A stretch of 64,000 nucleotides of DNA from Xanthomarina gelatinilytica (GCF_000348685.1 NZ_ANLA01000004.1:682001-746000); one strand, 5' to 3'; counted from the first letter of the stretch, positions 10,224-18,759 are shown. Notes: generated from the letters alone by a model not told the origin. Translations and numbers: made by a program.

Positions 10224-11006
10224 ATGATTTTTCAAAAGAAAAATTGCGAACTCATTCGGCAAAATGAGAAAAACGCAATAAAACCTCAAAAGCATGATGC
10301 AAATCTACGAAAAAACTCTACCATTTTTTTTCAAGTTGGTTTAATAATGTGCTTGCTTATTACCTATGCACTTTTTGAAGCTTCTTTTAAAACCTATGAA
10401 ACCATCACTCCAGATGTCCCACAACCGGAAGAAGACATCATGTATGTTTACAATGAGCCTATCAAGATTCTTGAAGAGACCAGAACAGTTGAAAAAAAGA
10501 AATCTCAACCCATAGTTTTCAACAATCCTATTGTAAAAGACGATGACGACCCAATTATTGAAACTTTAGTTCCAAAACCATCAACATCTCAGGAACCTAT
10601 GGATCCCAAAAAAATACAAGTAATAGATAAACCGGACGATTTACCACCTTTTAACGTAATGGCTGTAGAGCAGGTGCCAATATTTCCTGGTTGTGAAAAT
10701 GTATCATCCAACGAGGAAAGAAGACAATGCATGTCTGATAAAATTGCTGCTCATATTCAAAGAAAATTCAATACCAATATTGCTGGAGACCTTGGGTTAA
10801 AGGGAGAGCAAAGGATTTATGTGATGTTTAAGATTGATAAACAAGGTCATGTAACAGACATTAAAACCAGCTCCAAGTACAGTCTGTTAAATAAAGAAGC
10901 AGAACGAGTGATTGGGAAATTGCCCCAAATGACACCAGGAAAACAAAAAGACAGTCATGTGGATGTGCTCTATAGTTTGCCAATAAAATTCAATGTTATC
11001 AATTAA
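10224..11006 (+). CDS. Energy transducer TonB (second copy)
   Basis: A second TonB-type protein of 260 aa, probably a tandem paralogue of the gene before it. It has a basic cytoplasmic N-terminus, one membrane helix (about residues 32-51, FFQVGLIMCLLITYALFEA) and a Pro/charged periplasmic linker. The C-terminal TonB_C domain starts at VPIFPGCENV; C157 and C169 form the same cysteine pair as in the upstream paralogue, and the end LPIKFNVIN is close to its LPIKFQVQN. The linker lacks the proline run of the first copy and is less acidic. The gene stands between two terminators, so it is a separate transcription unit. Which receptors it serves cannot be told from sequence. Confidence 0.88.
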   Translation: MIFQKKNCELIRQNEKNAIKPQKHDANLRKNSTIFFQVGLIMCLLITYALFEASFKTYETITPDVPQPEEDIMYVYNEPIKILEETRTVEKKKSQPIVFNNPIVKDDDDPIIETLVPKPSTSQEPMDPKKIQVIDKPDDLPPFNVMAVEQVPIFPGCENVSSNEERRQCMSDKIAAHIQRKFNTNIAGDLGLKGEQRIYVMFKIDKQGHVTDIKTSSKYSLLNKEAERVIGKLPQMTPGKQKDSHVDVLYSLPIKFNVIN

Positions 11007-11024
11007 GCAGCAAAATATTTTTAC

Positions 11025-11061
11025 TAAAAAAGCCGTTAACACTTTTGTTTACGGCTTTTTT
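11025..11061 (+). terminator. Intrinsic terminator after second tonB
   Basis: Stem 11026-11040 with 11047-11061 (AAAAAAGCCGT paired with ACGGCTTTTTT, one mismatch near the loop), with a T-run at the end. It lies 20 bp after the stop codon. Confidence 0.85.
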
Positions 11062-11114
11062 CATACTGTCATTATTAAAAAAATAGTATCTTTCAACGCA
11101 AATTAATCTTACAC

Positions 11115-13235
11115 ATGGATATGAAGAAATTCTTCGTAATTGTTTTTTTATTTTTTCAAGTACAATCTTACGCTCAAAACAATTTCCTTTACGAAAAACC
11201 ACCCGTATTTTCTGAATGTGATTCCGTAGAAGTCGAACTTCTGCAAAAATGTTTTGACAATCAGGTTTTTGCTCATGTCTTTAATAACTTTAAAGTGCCT
11301 CAAGAAGTTATGGATGCCAATTACAATGGAGATGTGGTTGTACTTTTTGAAGTTGATAAAGAAGGTCAGTTTAGGGTTATTTATGTAGATGCCACCTATC
11401 AAGAATTAAAAGATGAAGCCAAACGCGTGTTTGGGGAGTTTCCTAAAATAAAACCTGGAACTTATAATGGAAAACCTACCTATAAGCAATATTCCATAGC
11501 TGTTAAAATACCATTGGTAAACCAAGCAGTGGCCACAAAAGATTTATCAAAAGAAGAGGATTCAAGCATTAATGATGAACTTACTGAATTGGAAAAAGCA
11601 GCCAAAACAGAATATGATAGCGTGAACATGAAGTTGGTGCCATTTTCCAACAAAGAATATACAAGTCAGTTAAACATTCCCTTTACACATAGTAACTATG
11701 CTAAATTTGATAGAAGCATCAACTTGGTAGGAACCAACAGCCACACAGCTTCCAAACCATACATGTATGAAGATGTATCTGCCTATTACAATTTTCAGGC
11801 AGCAGTGGACACCTTGGCAAAAGACATCAATACCTTTGCAGGCAGAAAACTATGGAATGAAAGACTGGTAAGGGTTGAAGGAAAAGATTATTGGTTTACA
11901 ATAGACCCTATTTTCGATTTTGAAGTTGGAAAAGATACAGATGCAGATTTTTCAAGTACCTATAACAATACCAGAGGGATAACCATACAAGGAGGTTTGG
12001 GGAATAAATTTAGTTTTTATACGTCCTTTTTTGAAAGTCAAGGTAGGTTTGCAAAATATTATAACCAGTATGCCGAATCCATAAAAGCAGCAGACGAAGC
12101 AGCCATTGTACCAGGCAGAGGCATAGCCAAAGCTTTTAAAGATGGAGGTTACGATTATCCAGTAGCAGAAGCCTATTTGTCTTATACTCCGTTTAAGTTT
12201 TTAAATGTGCAGTTTGGCCATGGCAAAAATTTTATTGGAGATGGTTATCGATCCTTGTTTATCAGTGATGTGGCAACACCACATCCATTCTTGAAATTAA
12301 ACACAACATTCTGGAAAATAAAATATACAAGCACCTGGATGTGGTTAAGGGACGTAAGACCAGAGGTTGAAGTGGATGGAGCATATATGCCAAAATACAT
12401 GGCAACACACTTTTTAAGTTGGAATGTGTCAAAAAGATTGAATGTAGGTTTTTTTGAGTCTGTAATTTGGAACAATGCAAACAACAGAGGTTTTGATATT
12501 AATTATTTAAACCCAATTATCTTTTTTAGAGCTATAGAATTTGAAACAGGCCAAGATGCCGGAAATGCACTTTTAGGATTGTCTGGTAAATATAAATTGA
12601 ATGATAACATGAACCTGTATGGGCAATTTATTTTAGATGAATTTTCATTGAGCGATATGTCTGGAGGTGAGAAAAGCTGGAAAAATAAATTTGGATACCA
12701 ATTGGGTTTTAAATATTACCATGCATTTAAAGTTAAAAACCTGATGCTTCAAACAGAGTATAACAGGGTAAGGCCTTATACCTACTCGCACAATACAGTG
12801 GTTTTAAACTATGGTCACAGCAATCAATCCATGGCACATCTTTGGGGCTCCAATTTCAGTGAGTTTGTGCTTATTGGCCGATATCATTATAAGCGTTGGT
12901 TTGGAAATGCTATAATGGTCATTGGAACTAGAGGATTGGATTTTAATAATGGTGTGGATGATTATAGTTATGGAGGGGATATTTATAGAAATTACAACGA
13001 AAGACCTTTTGATACAGGCGTAGAAGTTGGACAGGGAAACAAAACCACCACTTTCTATACAAACCTGCAAGTGGGTTATGTCATTAATCCAGCAACAAAT
13101 TTAAAGATTTTCACAGATGTGACCTTTAGGGACTTTAATCCGGAAGCCCAAACGGCAACAGCCCTAAAAAGCAATACGGTTTGGTTTAATATAGGAATAA
13201 GAACAGACCTATTTAATTGGTATTTTGATTTGTAG
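11115..13235 (+). CDS. remB: RemB-like gliding motility-associated outer membrane protein with N-terminal TonB-C-like domain
   Basis: A 706 aa exported protein with a signal peptide (residues 1-20, ending SYA-Q). Residues about 29-135 resemble the TonB C-terminal domain of the two preceding genes: same cysteine pair (C35 in FSECD, C46 in LLQKC), the VxFEVDKEGQ strand, and the PKIKPGTYNGKP / IAVKIPL pattern. After a linker, residues about 180-706 look like an outer membrane beta-barrel of the Wzi/capsule-assembly type that flavobacterial annotations call gliding motility protein RemB. Motifs include GRKLWNERLVRVEGKDYWFTI and NVQFGHGKNFIGDGYRSL, and the end is NWYFDL. Assignment to RemB rests on remembered resemblance, not a search. 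The tandem position after two tonB genes suggests the N-terminal domain was captured from a TonB paralogue. Confidence 0.65.
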   Translation: MDMKKFFVIVFLFFQVQSYAQNNFLYEKPPVFSECDSVEVELLQKCFDNQVFAHVFNNFKVPQEVMDANYNGDVVVLFEVDKEGQFRVIYVDATYQELKDEAKRVFGEFPKIKPGTYNGKPTYKQYSIAVKIPLVNQAVATKDLSKEEDSSINDELTELEKAAKTEYDSVNMKLVPFSNKEYTSQLNIPFTHSNYAKFDRSINLVGTNSHTASKPYMYEDVSAYYNFQAAVDTLAKDINTFAGRKLWNERLVRVEGKDYWFTIDPIFDFEVGKDTDADFSSTYNNTRGITIQGGLGNKFSFYTSFFESQGRFAKYYNQYAESIKAADEAAIVPGRGIAKAFKDGGYDYPVAEAYLSYTPFKFLNVQFGHGKNFIGDGYRSLFISDVATPHPFLKLNTTFWKIKYTSTWMWLRDVRPEVEVDGAYMPKYMATHFLSWNVSKRLNVGFFESVIWNNANNRGFDINYLNPIIFFRAIEFETGQDAGNALLGLSGKYKLNDNMNLYGQFILDEFSLSDMSGGEKSWKNKFGYQLGFKYYHAFKVKNLMLQTEYNRVRPYTYSHNTVVLNYGHSNQSMAHLWGSNFSEFVLIGRYHYKRWFGNAIMVIGTRGLDFNNGVDDYSYGGDIYRNYNERPFDTGVEVGQGNKTTTFYTNLQVGYVINPATNLKIFTDVTFRDFNPEAQTATALKSNTVWFNIGIRTDLFNWYFDL

Positions 13236-13259
13236 AATTAACTTTTCAAAGTATCTTTG
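13229..13259 (+). promoter_or_regulatory. Consensus Bacteroidetes promoter for ctaB
   Basis: TTTG at 13229-13232, exactly 19 bp, then TATCTTTG at 13252-13259. The -33 element overlaps the last codon of the RemB-like gene. The -7 element contains the TTG at 13257, which therefore cannot be the translation start; transcription should begin about 13265. Confidence 0.75.
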
Positions 13260-13298
13260 CAAACGCAATATAAAGCCTTAGGCAAAGCATTTATTACT

Positions 13299-14192
13299 TT
13301 GAGTCAAACAGTCACTTCAACCGTTAAACATTCTATTATTTCAGATTTTAAGGAAATCACTAAAATCCGTTTGTCGGTTAGTGTGGTGTTTTCTTCACTG
13401 GCTGGATATCTTTTAGGTGTAGAAACAGTAAATTATACCACACTTCTGCTTTTGGCGTTTGGTGGTTATTTTATGGTTGGAGCTTCAAACGCGTTCAATC
13501 AAATTATAGAAAAGGATTTGGATGCTTTGATGGATCGAACCAAAAACAGACCAATTCCGGCTGGACGCATGTCTGTTTCAACAGCTTTTATTATTGCATC
13601 TGTTTTTACGGTTTCGGGTATCGCTATTTTATATAGCATCAACCCACAAACAGCTATGTTTGGAGCTATTTCCATTTTCCTTTACACTTGCGCCTATACA
13701 CCTTTAAAAACCAAAACACCATTGGCAGTTTTTGTTGGGGCTATTCCTGGAGCCATCCCTTTTATGTTGGGTTGGGTTGCAGCCACAAACGACTTTGGTA
13801 TAGAACCAGGTACCTTATTTGCCATTCAGTTTTTTTGGCAATTCCCACACTTTTGGGCCATAGGTTGGTTTTTGTTTGAAGATTATAAAAAAGGAGGCTT
13901 TTTTATGTTGCCTACCGGAAAACAGGATAAAGGTACTGCAGTACAAACCATCATGTATACAATTTGGACCATTTTGGTGTCTATAGTTCCTGCATTTGGT
14001 TTTACGGGTCGCTTGTATTTAACGCCAATTTCGGCTGTAATTGTATTCCTGCTAGGTTTAGGGATGCTGTATTATGCCATTCAATTATATAAAAAAATGA
14101 CTGTTTTAGCAGCAAAACAACTTATGTTGGCCAGTGTGTCTTACATTACCTTGTTGCAAATAGTTTACGTAATCGATAAGTTTATTAGATAA
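13299..14192 (+). CDS. ctaB: Protohaem IX farnesyltransferase (haem O synthase)
   Basis: CtaB (CyoE family UbiA prenyltransferase) attaches a farnesyl group to haem B, making haem O for haem-copper oxidases. The product has the first aspartate-rich motif NQIIEKDLDALMDRTKNRP, the HFWAIGWFLFEDYKKGG region and about eight or nine hydrophobic segments. I chose TTG 13299 because the longer frame from TTG 13257 starts inside the -7 promoter element, and the resulting N-terminus (short basic lead, then SDFKEITKIRLS) fits the family at about 297 aa. There is no ATG before the conserved core, so a non-ATG start is certain. Cytochrome oxidase subunits follow directly (3 bp), so this is one operon. Confidence 0.9.
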   Translation: MSQTVTSTVKHSIISDFKEITKIRLSVSVVFSSLAGYLLGVETVNYTTLLLLAFGGYFMVGASNAFNQIIEKDLDALMDRTKNRPIPAGRMSVSTAFIIASVFTVSGIAILYSINPQTAMFGAISIFLYTCAYTPLKTKTPLAVFVGAIPGAIPFMLGWVAATNDFGIEPGTLFAIQFFWQFPHFWAIGWFLFEDYKKGGFFMLPTGKQDKGTAVQTIMYTIWTILVSIVPAFGFTGRLYLTPISAVIVFLLGLGMLYYAIQLYKKMTVLAAKQLMLASVSYITLLQIVYVIDKFIR

Positions 14193-14195
14193 ATC

Positions 14196-14774
14196 ATGGA
14201 TTTAACCCAAGGTACCTTAGAAGAAAAACATAGTAGAGCCAAAAAAATGATGCTTTGGTTTGGAATCATATCATTGGTCATGTCTTTTGCAGGATGGACA
14301 AGCGCATTTGTTGTTAGCAGTAGCAGGCCAGACTGGCTACACGATTTTCAATTGCCAAATGCTTTTATAACCAGCACTATAGTTATTGTGCTAAGTAGCA
14401 TCACCTTTATATTGGCCAAGAGAGCGTTAAAAAAGAACCAAAGGCAGCAAACAACCGTTTTGTTGTTTGTGACCTTGATTCTTGGAATTGTTTTTATTGT
14501 ATGTCAATTTAAAGGGTTTCAACAAATCATAGATTTAGGATATAATTTTACTGGGCCAACCAGTAATGTGACCATGTCTTACATTTATTTAATAGCAGTA
14601 GTCCATATTTTACATGTGGTGGTTGGCTTGATTTCTTTGTTGGTGGTAATTTATAATCATTTTAAACAAAAGTACCAACCTACAAAAATGCTAGGTTTTG
14701 AACTGTCTGCAACTTTTTGGCACTTTGTAGATTTACTATGGTTATATCTATTTTTGTTTTTATATTTTGTTTAA
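14196..14774 (+). CDS. Haem-copper oxidase subunit III (first copy)
   Basis: A 192 aa five-helix membrane protein of the cytochrome c oxidase subunit III family. This subunit stabilises the oxidase complex. Visible signatures are the first helix MLWFGIISLVMSFAGWTSAFVV, the IAVVHILHVVVGLISLLVV segment and the C-terminal ATFWHFVDLLWLYLFLFLYFV, with the HxxxxVG and WHFVDxxW motifs of the family. It begins 3 bp after ctaB. A second, longer subunit III follows, an arrangement seen in other Bacteroidetes caa3/cbaa3 loci. Subunits I and II are not in the window. Confidence 0.88.
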   Translation: MDLTQGTLEEKHSRAKKMMLWFGIISLVMSFAGWTSAFVVSSSRPDWLHDFQLPNAFITSTIVIVLSSITFILAKRALKKNQRQQTTVLLFVTLILGIVFIVCQFKGFQQIIDLGYNFTGPTSNVTMSYIYLIAVVHILHVVVGLISLLVVIYNHFKQKYQPTKMLGFELSATFWHFVDLLWLYLFLFLYFV

Positions 14775-14919
14775 TAAATACAATTACATTTTAAGGGATT
14801 GACTGTAATAACCTAGCAGAACCTTGCTTAGAGTGCTTAAATTTTAGAGAAGTAAATTTCGTTAGAAAGATAAAATGATTATTTTTGTTCAAATTTTAAA
14901 TAAATACTAAACCAAACAT

Positions 14920-15900
14920 ATGGATACGACAGTTGTAAACACTGGAACAGAAGGAAAAACTTGGGGAGGAGGTAACAAGCCTTTAAAGGCCAGTTATGGA
15001 AAAATGATGATGTGGTTTTTCATTCTTTCGGATGCTTTAACATTTTCTGGGTTTTTAGCTTCCTACGGATTTTCTAGATTTAAATTTTCTGAAATTTGGC
15101 CTATTGCTGACGATGTGTTTACGCACGTGCCTTTTATTCACGGAGATTACCCAATGATTTTCGTGGCTTTTATGACCTTTATATTAATTATGTCTTCCGT
15201 AACTATGGTATTGGCTGTAGATGCAGGACATAAAATGGATAAGTCTAAAACCACCATCTATATGTTCTTAACCATCATAGGTGGACTTATATTCTTGAGT
15301 TCTCAAGCTTATGAGTGGACAACATTTATCAAAGGGGAATATGGCGCTGTTGAAACTCATGGAGGAAACATTATCCACTTTGTGGATACTGATGGAAACC
15401 GTGTGGCTTTAAAAGATTTCGCGATTGCACAGCCTACAGATAGAGCACAACATGAAAGAAAAAATGGCATTTGGTATAGTGATGAGAAAAAATTAACAAG
15501 CTTTACATTTAACGAAGTGCTTGCTGGTTTTAAAGCCAATGATGACATATTGGTAAAAACCACTTATACTGATAATGCAACAGGACATAAAACGGTTTTA
15601 TCAAGAGCAGAATCGTTAACAGAGTTGGAAACAAAAGGGAAAAACGTTGTAGAAGGAGCTAACCTAGTCCACAATGAATATGGTCCACCATTATTCGCAA
15701 ACTACTTTTTCTTTATAACAGGTTTTCACGGTTTTCACGTATCAATAGGTGTTTTATTGAACATCATTATTTTCTTTAATGTTATATTAGGGACTTACGA
15801 GAAAAGAAACAGTTACGAGATGGTTGAAAAAGTTGGATTGTACTGGCACTTTGTAGATTTAGTATGGGTGTTTGTATTCACATTCTTCTATTTAGTATAA
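14920..15900 (+). CDS. Cytochrome c oxidase subunit III (second, long copy with soluble insertion)
   Basis: A 326 aa subunit III homologue. The N-terminal helices (MMMWFFILSDALTFSGFLASYGF and the following two) and C-terminal helices (ITGFHGFHVSIGVLLNIIIFF, LYWHFVDLVWVFVFTFFYLV) are canonical. Between them lies a hydrophilic insertion of roughly 100 residues (about 140-245) that has no place in classical subunit III. The insertion would lie outside the membrane and may contact a subunit specific to this lineage. The gene is 145 bp after the first subunit III and 24 bp before subunit IV. The spacer 14775-14919 is AT-rich, with a -7-like TAAATTTC at 14853-14860 but no clear -33 box. Confidence 0.88.
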   Translation: MDTTVVNTGTEGKTWGGGNKPLKASYGKMMMWFFILSDALTFSGFLASYGFSRFKFSEIWPIADDVFTHVPFIHGDYPMIFVAFMTFILIMSSVTMVLAVDAGHKMDKSKTTIYMFLTIIGGLIFLSSQAYEWTTFIKGEYGAVETHGGNIIHFVDTDGNRVALKDFAIAQPTDRAQHERKNGIWYSDEKKLTSFTFNEVLAGFKANDDILVKTTYTDNATGHKTVLSRAESLTELETKGKNVVEGANLVHNEYGPPLFANYFFFITGFHGFHVSIGVLLNIIIFFNVILGTYEKRNSYEMVEKVGLYWHFVDLVWVFVFTFFYLV

Positions 15901-15924
15901 TTTTTAGGTAATATTATTTAAATC

Positions 15925-16305
15925 ATGGCAGACACACATAAATTAGAAATATTTCGAGGATTGATCAAGTTTAAATCTAACACCCAAAAAATTTGGGGCG
16001 TATTGATCTTTTTGTCAATTGTAACCGCAATTGAAGTTGTTTTGGGTATTTATAAACCTGAAGTATTGAATGGGCATTTTATTGGAATGAAGATGCTAAA
16101 CTGGATCTTTATTTTATTAACCATAGTTAAGGCATATTATATTACTTGGGACTTTATGCATATGAGAGACGAAACTGCCAGCTTAAGACGCATGGTGGTT
16201 TGGACATCTGTATTTTTAATTTGTTATTTGATATTTATCCTATTGCAAGAAGGAGGATATGTAGGAAACGTTTTTACTAACAGTTATTTAAAACACGATT
16301 TTTAA
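15925..16305 (+). CDS. Cytochrome c oxidase subunit IV family protein
   Basis: A 126 aa protein with three hydrophobic helices (about residues 22-40, 51-70 and 92-110). It matches the prokaryotic cytochrome c oxidase subunit IV layout: the Y-I-T-W-DFMHMRDE motif between helices 2 and 3 is characteristic (a conserved H/MR region facing the complex). Bacterial subunit IV is thought to help assemble CuB and stabilise the complex. It is the last gene before a strong terminator, so it ends the ctaB-cox operon. Confidence 0.85.
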   Translation: MADTHKLEIFRGLIKFKSNTQKIWGVLIFLSIVTAIEVVLGIYKPEVLNGHFIGMKMLNWIFILLTIVKAYYITWDFMHMRDETASLRRMVVWTSVFLICYLIFILLQEGGYVGNVFTNSYLKHDF

Positions 16306-16330
16306 CTAACTTTATAAAGTTAAATAGATG

Positions 16331-16362
16331 CTAAAAGACGGTTTTTAAACCGTCTTTTTTTA
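16331..16362 (+). terminator. Intrinsic terminator ending the ctaB-cox operon
   Basis: A hairpin formed by AAAAGACGGTTT and AAACCGTCTTTT in 16331-16362, followed by further T residues. It is about 30 bp after the subunit IV gene. A -7-like TATTTTTG (16361-16368) follows and could serve the next operon, but no matching -33 box is seen. Confidence 0.8.
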
Positions 16363-16450
16363 TTTTTGCAAAGCAAAACTTAAAGCAAGTTTTATATTTT
16401 TAAACAATCGGTATATTAAATGATTATCGATTTTCTCACTTAGCTTGATA

Positions 16451-17173
16451 ATGAACAAAAAGCTTATAAAACGCTATACCACGCTAGGAATTTTATTTTT
16501 CCTTCCTGTCTTATTTTTATTGATGCTTTTTCCTGCAAAACATCACTACAACCCTTTGGATGTGGTTCATGAAAACATATTGGACTTAAACAATTTCACA
16601 TCAGAAGACAATAAGGATGTTAAATTAAAAGATCATATAACTGTTCTAGGTTTTTTAGGGACAAACCCTATGAATAATGCCATTGCAGCTTCAAATTTGA
16701 AGGAACTTGTTTACGATAAATTTAAAGGGTTCAAAAAATTTCAAATTGTTTTGTTACTGCCAAACGGCACCCAAGACGAGGTGAATTTGTTGAAAAAAGA
16801 AATTAAATCTTATGAAGATTTAAAATATTGGCACTTTGTTTATGGAACTGAATCAGACATTAAAGCTGTTTTTAACAGTTTAAAATCCAGAAGCCCATTA
16901 CAAGACGACCTATCAACACACGATGTGTACATTGTTGATAAGGACTTAAAACAAAGAGGCAGACTGGACGATAGAACAGATGGCGAAAAAGAAAAGAAAA
17001 AACCAGCATATCCATTATATGCTTATAACTGCATAGAAGTAGCTGAAATAAAAAATAAAATGAGTGCAGACGATTTGCGCGTGCTGTTTCAGGAATACAG
17101 AGAAAAAAGAAAAGGGAATTTTGATTCTTCTACCAGAAGAGCTAACGATTTAAAACAAACAAATGAGCAATAA
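16451..17173 (+). CDS. Membrane-anchored SCO-like protein lacking the redox cysteines (unknown function)
   Basis: A 240 aa protein with one N-terminal membrane anchor (about residues 10-27). Its periplasmic region has a thioredoxin-like strand pattern (ITVLGFLGTNPM, FQIVLLLPNG, VYIVDKDLKQRGRLDDR). It lacks the CxxxC copper site of SCO proteins; the only cysteine seen is in AYNCIEV near residue 193. The gene overlaps SCO1 by 11 bp, so the two are coupled. A structural partner or degenerate paralogue of SCO1 in oxidase assembly is a reasonable inference, not shown. The start is the ATG at 16451; TTG 16445 is two codons upstream. Confidence 0.7.
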   Translation: MNKKLIKRYTTLGILFFLPVLFLLMLFPAKHHYNPLDVVHENILDLNNFTSEDNKDVKLKDHITVLGFLGTNPMNNAIAASNLKELVYDKFKGFKKFQIVLLLPNGTQDEVNLLKKEIKSYEDLKYWHFVYGTESDIKAVFNSLKSRSPLQDDLSTHDVYIVDKDLKQRGRLDDRTDGEKEKKKPAYPLYAYNCIEVAEIKNKMSADDLRVLFQEYREKRKGNFDSSTRRANDLKQTNEQ

Positions 17174-17906
17174 AACCAATTATTCGTATATAGGCATGGC
17201 CTTTATTATCTTGGTGTTTGGAATTATTTTTATCCCAAGAATTGTAGATAGAGTTAAAAACGGAGACATTTCCAGGAATGATAGAATGAGCCAAGGGCAA
17301 GACAATAATTTTCAAGATGCCAGTCCTTTGGGGTTTTTAGAAATTAATGGCGAAGCAAAAAAAGTGCCTGCGTTTAGTTTTACAGACCAAAACGGAGACA
17401 CCATTACCAACAAAGACTATGAGGGAAAAGTATATGTAATAGAATTTTTCTTTACAACTTGTCCAACCATTTGTCCTAAAATGAACAAAAACCTTGTTAA
17501 TGTGCAAAATGCCTTTAAAGGAAACAAAGATTTTGGAATTGCTTCGTTCTCCATAAATCCAGAACACGATACCATTCAGGTTCTAAAAGATTATGCCCAA
17601 CAATATGGAATTACAAACCCAAATTGGCATTTATTAACAGGAGAACAGGAGGCAATCTATAAACTCGCCAACGAAGGCTTCAACCTTTACACAGCTCAAG
17701 TAGACGAGGTGGAAGGTGGTTTTGAACATTCTGGAAATTTTGCATTAATAGATAAAAATGGGTTTATACGTTCCAGAATGATAAACGGAAACCCAATAAT
17801 ATATTATAATGGAATTATTTCTGAAGCTGAAGGTATGGATGAAGATGGTCAAGAACAACAAATCACGATGCTTAAAGAAGACATAAAGAAATTGTTAAAT
17901 GAATAA
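17163..17906 (+). CDS. SCO1/SenC family copper chaperone for cytochrome oxidase
   Basis: SCO proteins deliver copper to, or reduce, the CuA site of cytochrome c oxidase subunit II. The 247 aa product has an N-terminal membrane anchor (about residues 9-25) and a thioredoxin fold. The metal-binding motif C100-P-T-I-C104 (FFFTTCPTICPKM) and the distal histidine H189 (GFEHSGNFALID) complete the canonical Cys-Cys-His site. It overlaps the gene before it by 11 bp and the DUF420 gene after it by 8 bp, so all are one operon. Confidence 0.93.
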   Translation: MSNKTNYSYIGMAFIILVFGIIFIPRIVDRVKNGDISRNDRMSQGQDNNFQDASPLGFLEINGEAKKVPAFSFTDQNGDTITNKDYEGKVYVIEFFFTTCPTICPKMNKNLVNVQNAFKGNKDFGIASFSINPEHDTIQVLKDYAQQYGITNPNWHLLTGEQEAIYKLANEGFNLYTAQVDEVEGGFEHSGNFALIDKNGFIRSRMINGNPIIYYNGIISEAEGMDEDGQEQQITMLKEDIKKLLNE

Positions 17907-18444
17907 TAAAGAGCAAGAATTAAAAAAATACAATAAATGGATTGTTTTTTTATCAATTGTAATTCCATTGATTGTTGCAGCATTATTTGGTATTAATTTA
18001 CGCGATTTAGGTTTTAATGTGCAACCACTAACCATGTTGCCTCCAATTTATGCGACCATTAATGGACTGACAGCCGTGATCCTAATCATTGCCTTTTTTG
18101 CCATTAAAAACAAAAATATCGTACTGCACGAAAACTTAATGACAACAGCTGTAGGTTGTTCTGCAGTATTCTTAGTGTTATATGTGGCTTATCACATGAC
18201 AAGTGATTCTACAAAATTTGGAGGAGAAGGCACCATAAAATATATTTATTACTTTATATTAATAACACATATTTTATTGTCCATTGTTATTATCCCGTTT
18301 GTCTTGATCACTTTTGCTAGAGCCATAACAGGAAACTTTTTATTGCATAAAAAAATTGCCAGAATAACATTTCCGCTATGGTTGTATGTTGCTGTTTCTG
18401 GGGTTATAGTTTATTTAATGATCTCACCATACTATGTAAATTGA
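17899..18444 (+). CDS. DUF420 family membrane protein (cytochrome oxidase-associated)
   Basis: A 181 aa integral membrane protein of the DUF420 family, found next to SCO and cytochrome oxidase assembly genes. Five hydrophobic segments are visible. Conserved-looking polar residues include H in VLHENLM, HM in VAYHMTSD, H in LITHILLS and H in LLHKKIARITFPLW, which could ligate haem or copper. Biochemical function is unknown. The ATG lies inside the end of SCO1 (8-bp overlap). Confidence 0.82.
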   Translation: MNNKEQELKKYNKWIVFLSIVIPLIVAALFGINLRDLGFNVQPLTMLPPIYATINGLTAVILIIAFFAIKNKNIVLHENLMTTAVGCSAVFLVLYVAYHMTSDSTKFGGEGTIKYIYYFILITHILLSIVIIPFVLITFARAITGNFLLHKKIARITFPLWLYVAVSGVIVYLMISPYYVN

Positions 18445-18450
18445 TAAATT

Positions 18451-18678
18451 ATGAAACGTAAAATTCTTTTTGTCCTGTTGTCTTTTTTCGTCTTTTTTCA
18501 AACCAATGCGCAGTGTGCCATGTGTCGTGCTGTTTTAGAGAACGAGGAAGGACAGGAAATCGCTAAAGGTATAAATGATGGAATTGTGTACCTCATGGCC
18601 ATTCCTTACATTTTGGTGGCAGGAATAGGGTTCTTAATTTATAAAAAGTTTAACAAGCCTAAAAAATCGTCGCTTTAA
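18451..18678 (+). CDS. Small CxxC membrane protein in oxidase operon (unknown)
   Basis: A 75 aa protein with an N-terminal signal-like helix (residues 4-20), then C22-A-M-C25 directly after the predicted cleavage site (TNA-QCAMC), a short polar stretch and one C-terminal helix (about 46-65) with a basic tail. I recognise it as a recurrent small gene behind DUF420 in Bacteroidetes oxidase clusters, but no function is known to me. The CxxC on the periplasmic side suggests metal binding or thiol chemistry linked to SCO1. It starts 6 bp after DUF420. Confidence 0.75.
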   Translation: MKRKILFVLLSFFVFFQTNAQCAMCRAVLENEEGQEIAKGINDGIVYLMAIPYILVAGIGFLIYKKFNKPKKSSL

Positions 18679-18686
18679 AATATATT

Positions 18687-18694
18687 TACTTTTG
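18687..18694 (+). promoter_or_regulatory. Possible -7 element before the ABC exporter operon
   Basis: TACTTTTG matches TAnnTTTG and is 65 bp before the ATPase ATG; no clear TTTG -33 box at 19-21 bp. Confidence 0.3.
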
Positions 18695-18759
18695 TTGTAA
18701 CAATTTAGGTTTTAAATAGTCTAACTTTTATAAAGCACTAACTAGCAACAAAAATAACT

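Noticed and set aside
13257-13298. Upstream TTG start for ctaB
   Set aside because: It lies inside the -7 box of a consensus promoter, so it would be upstream of or at the transcript start.
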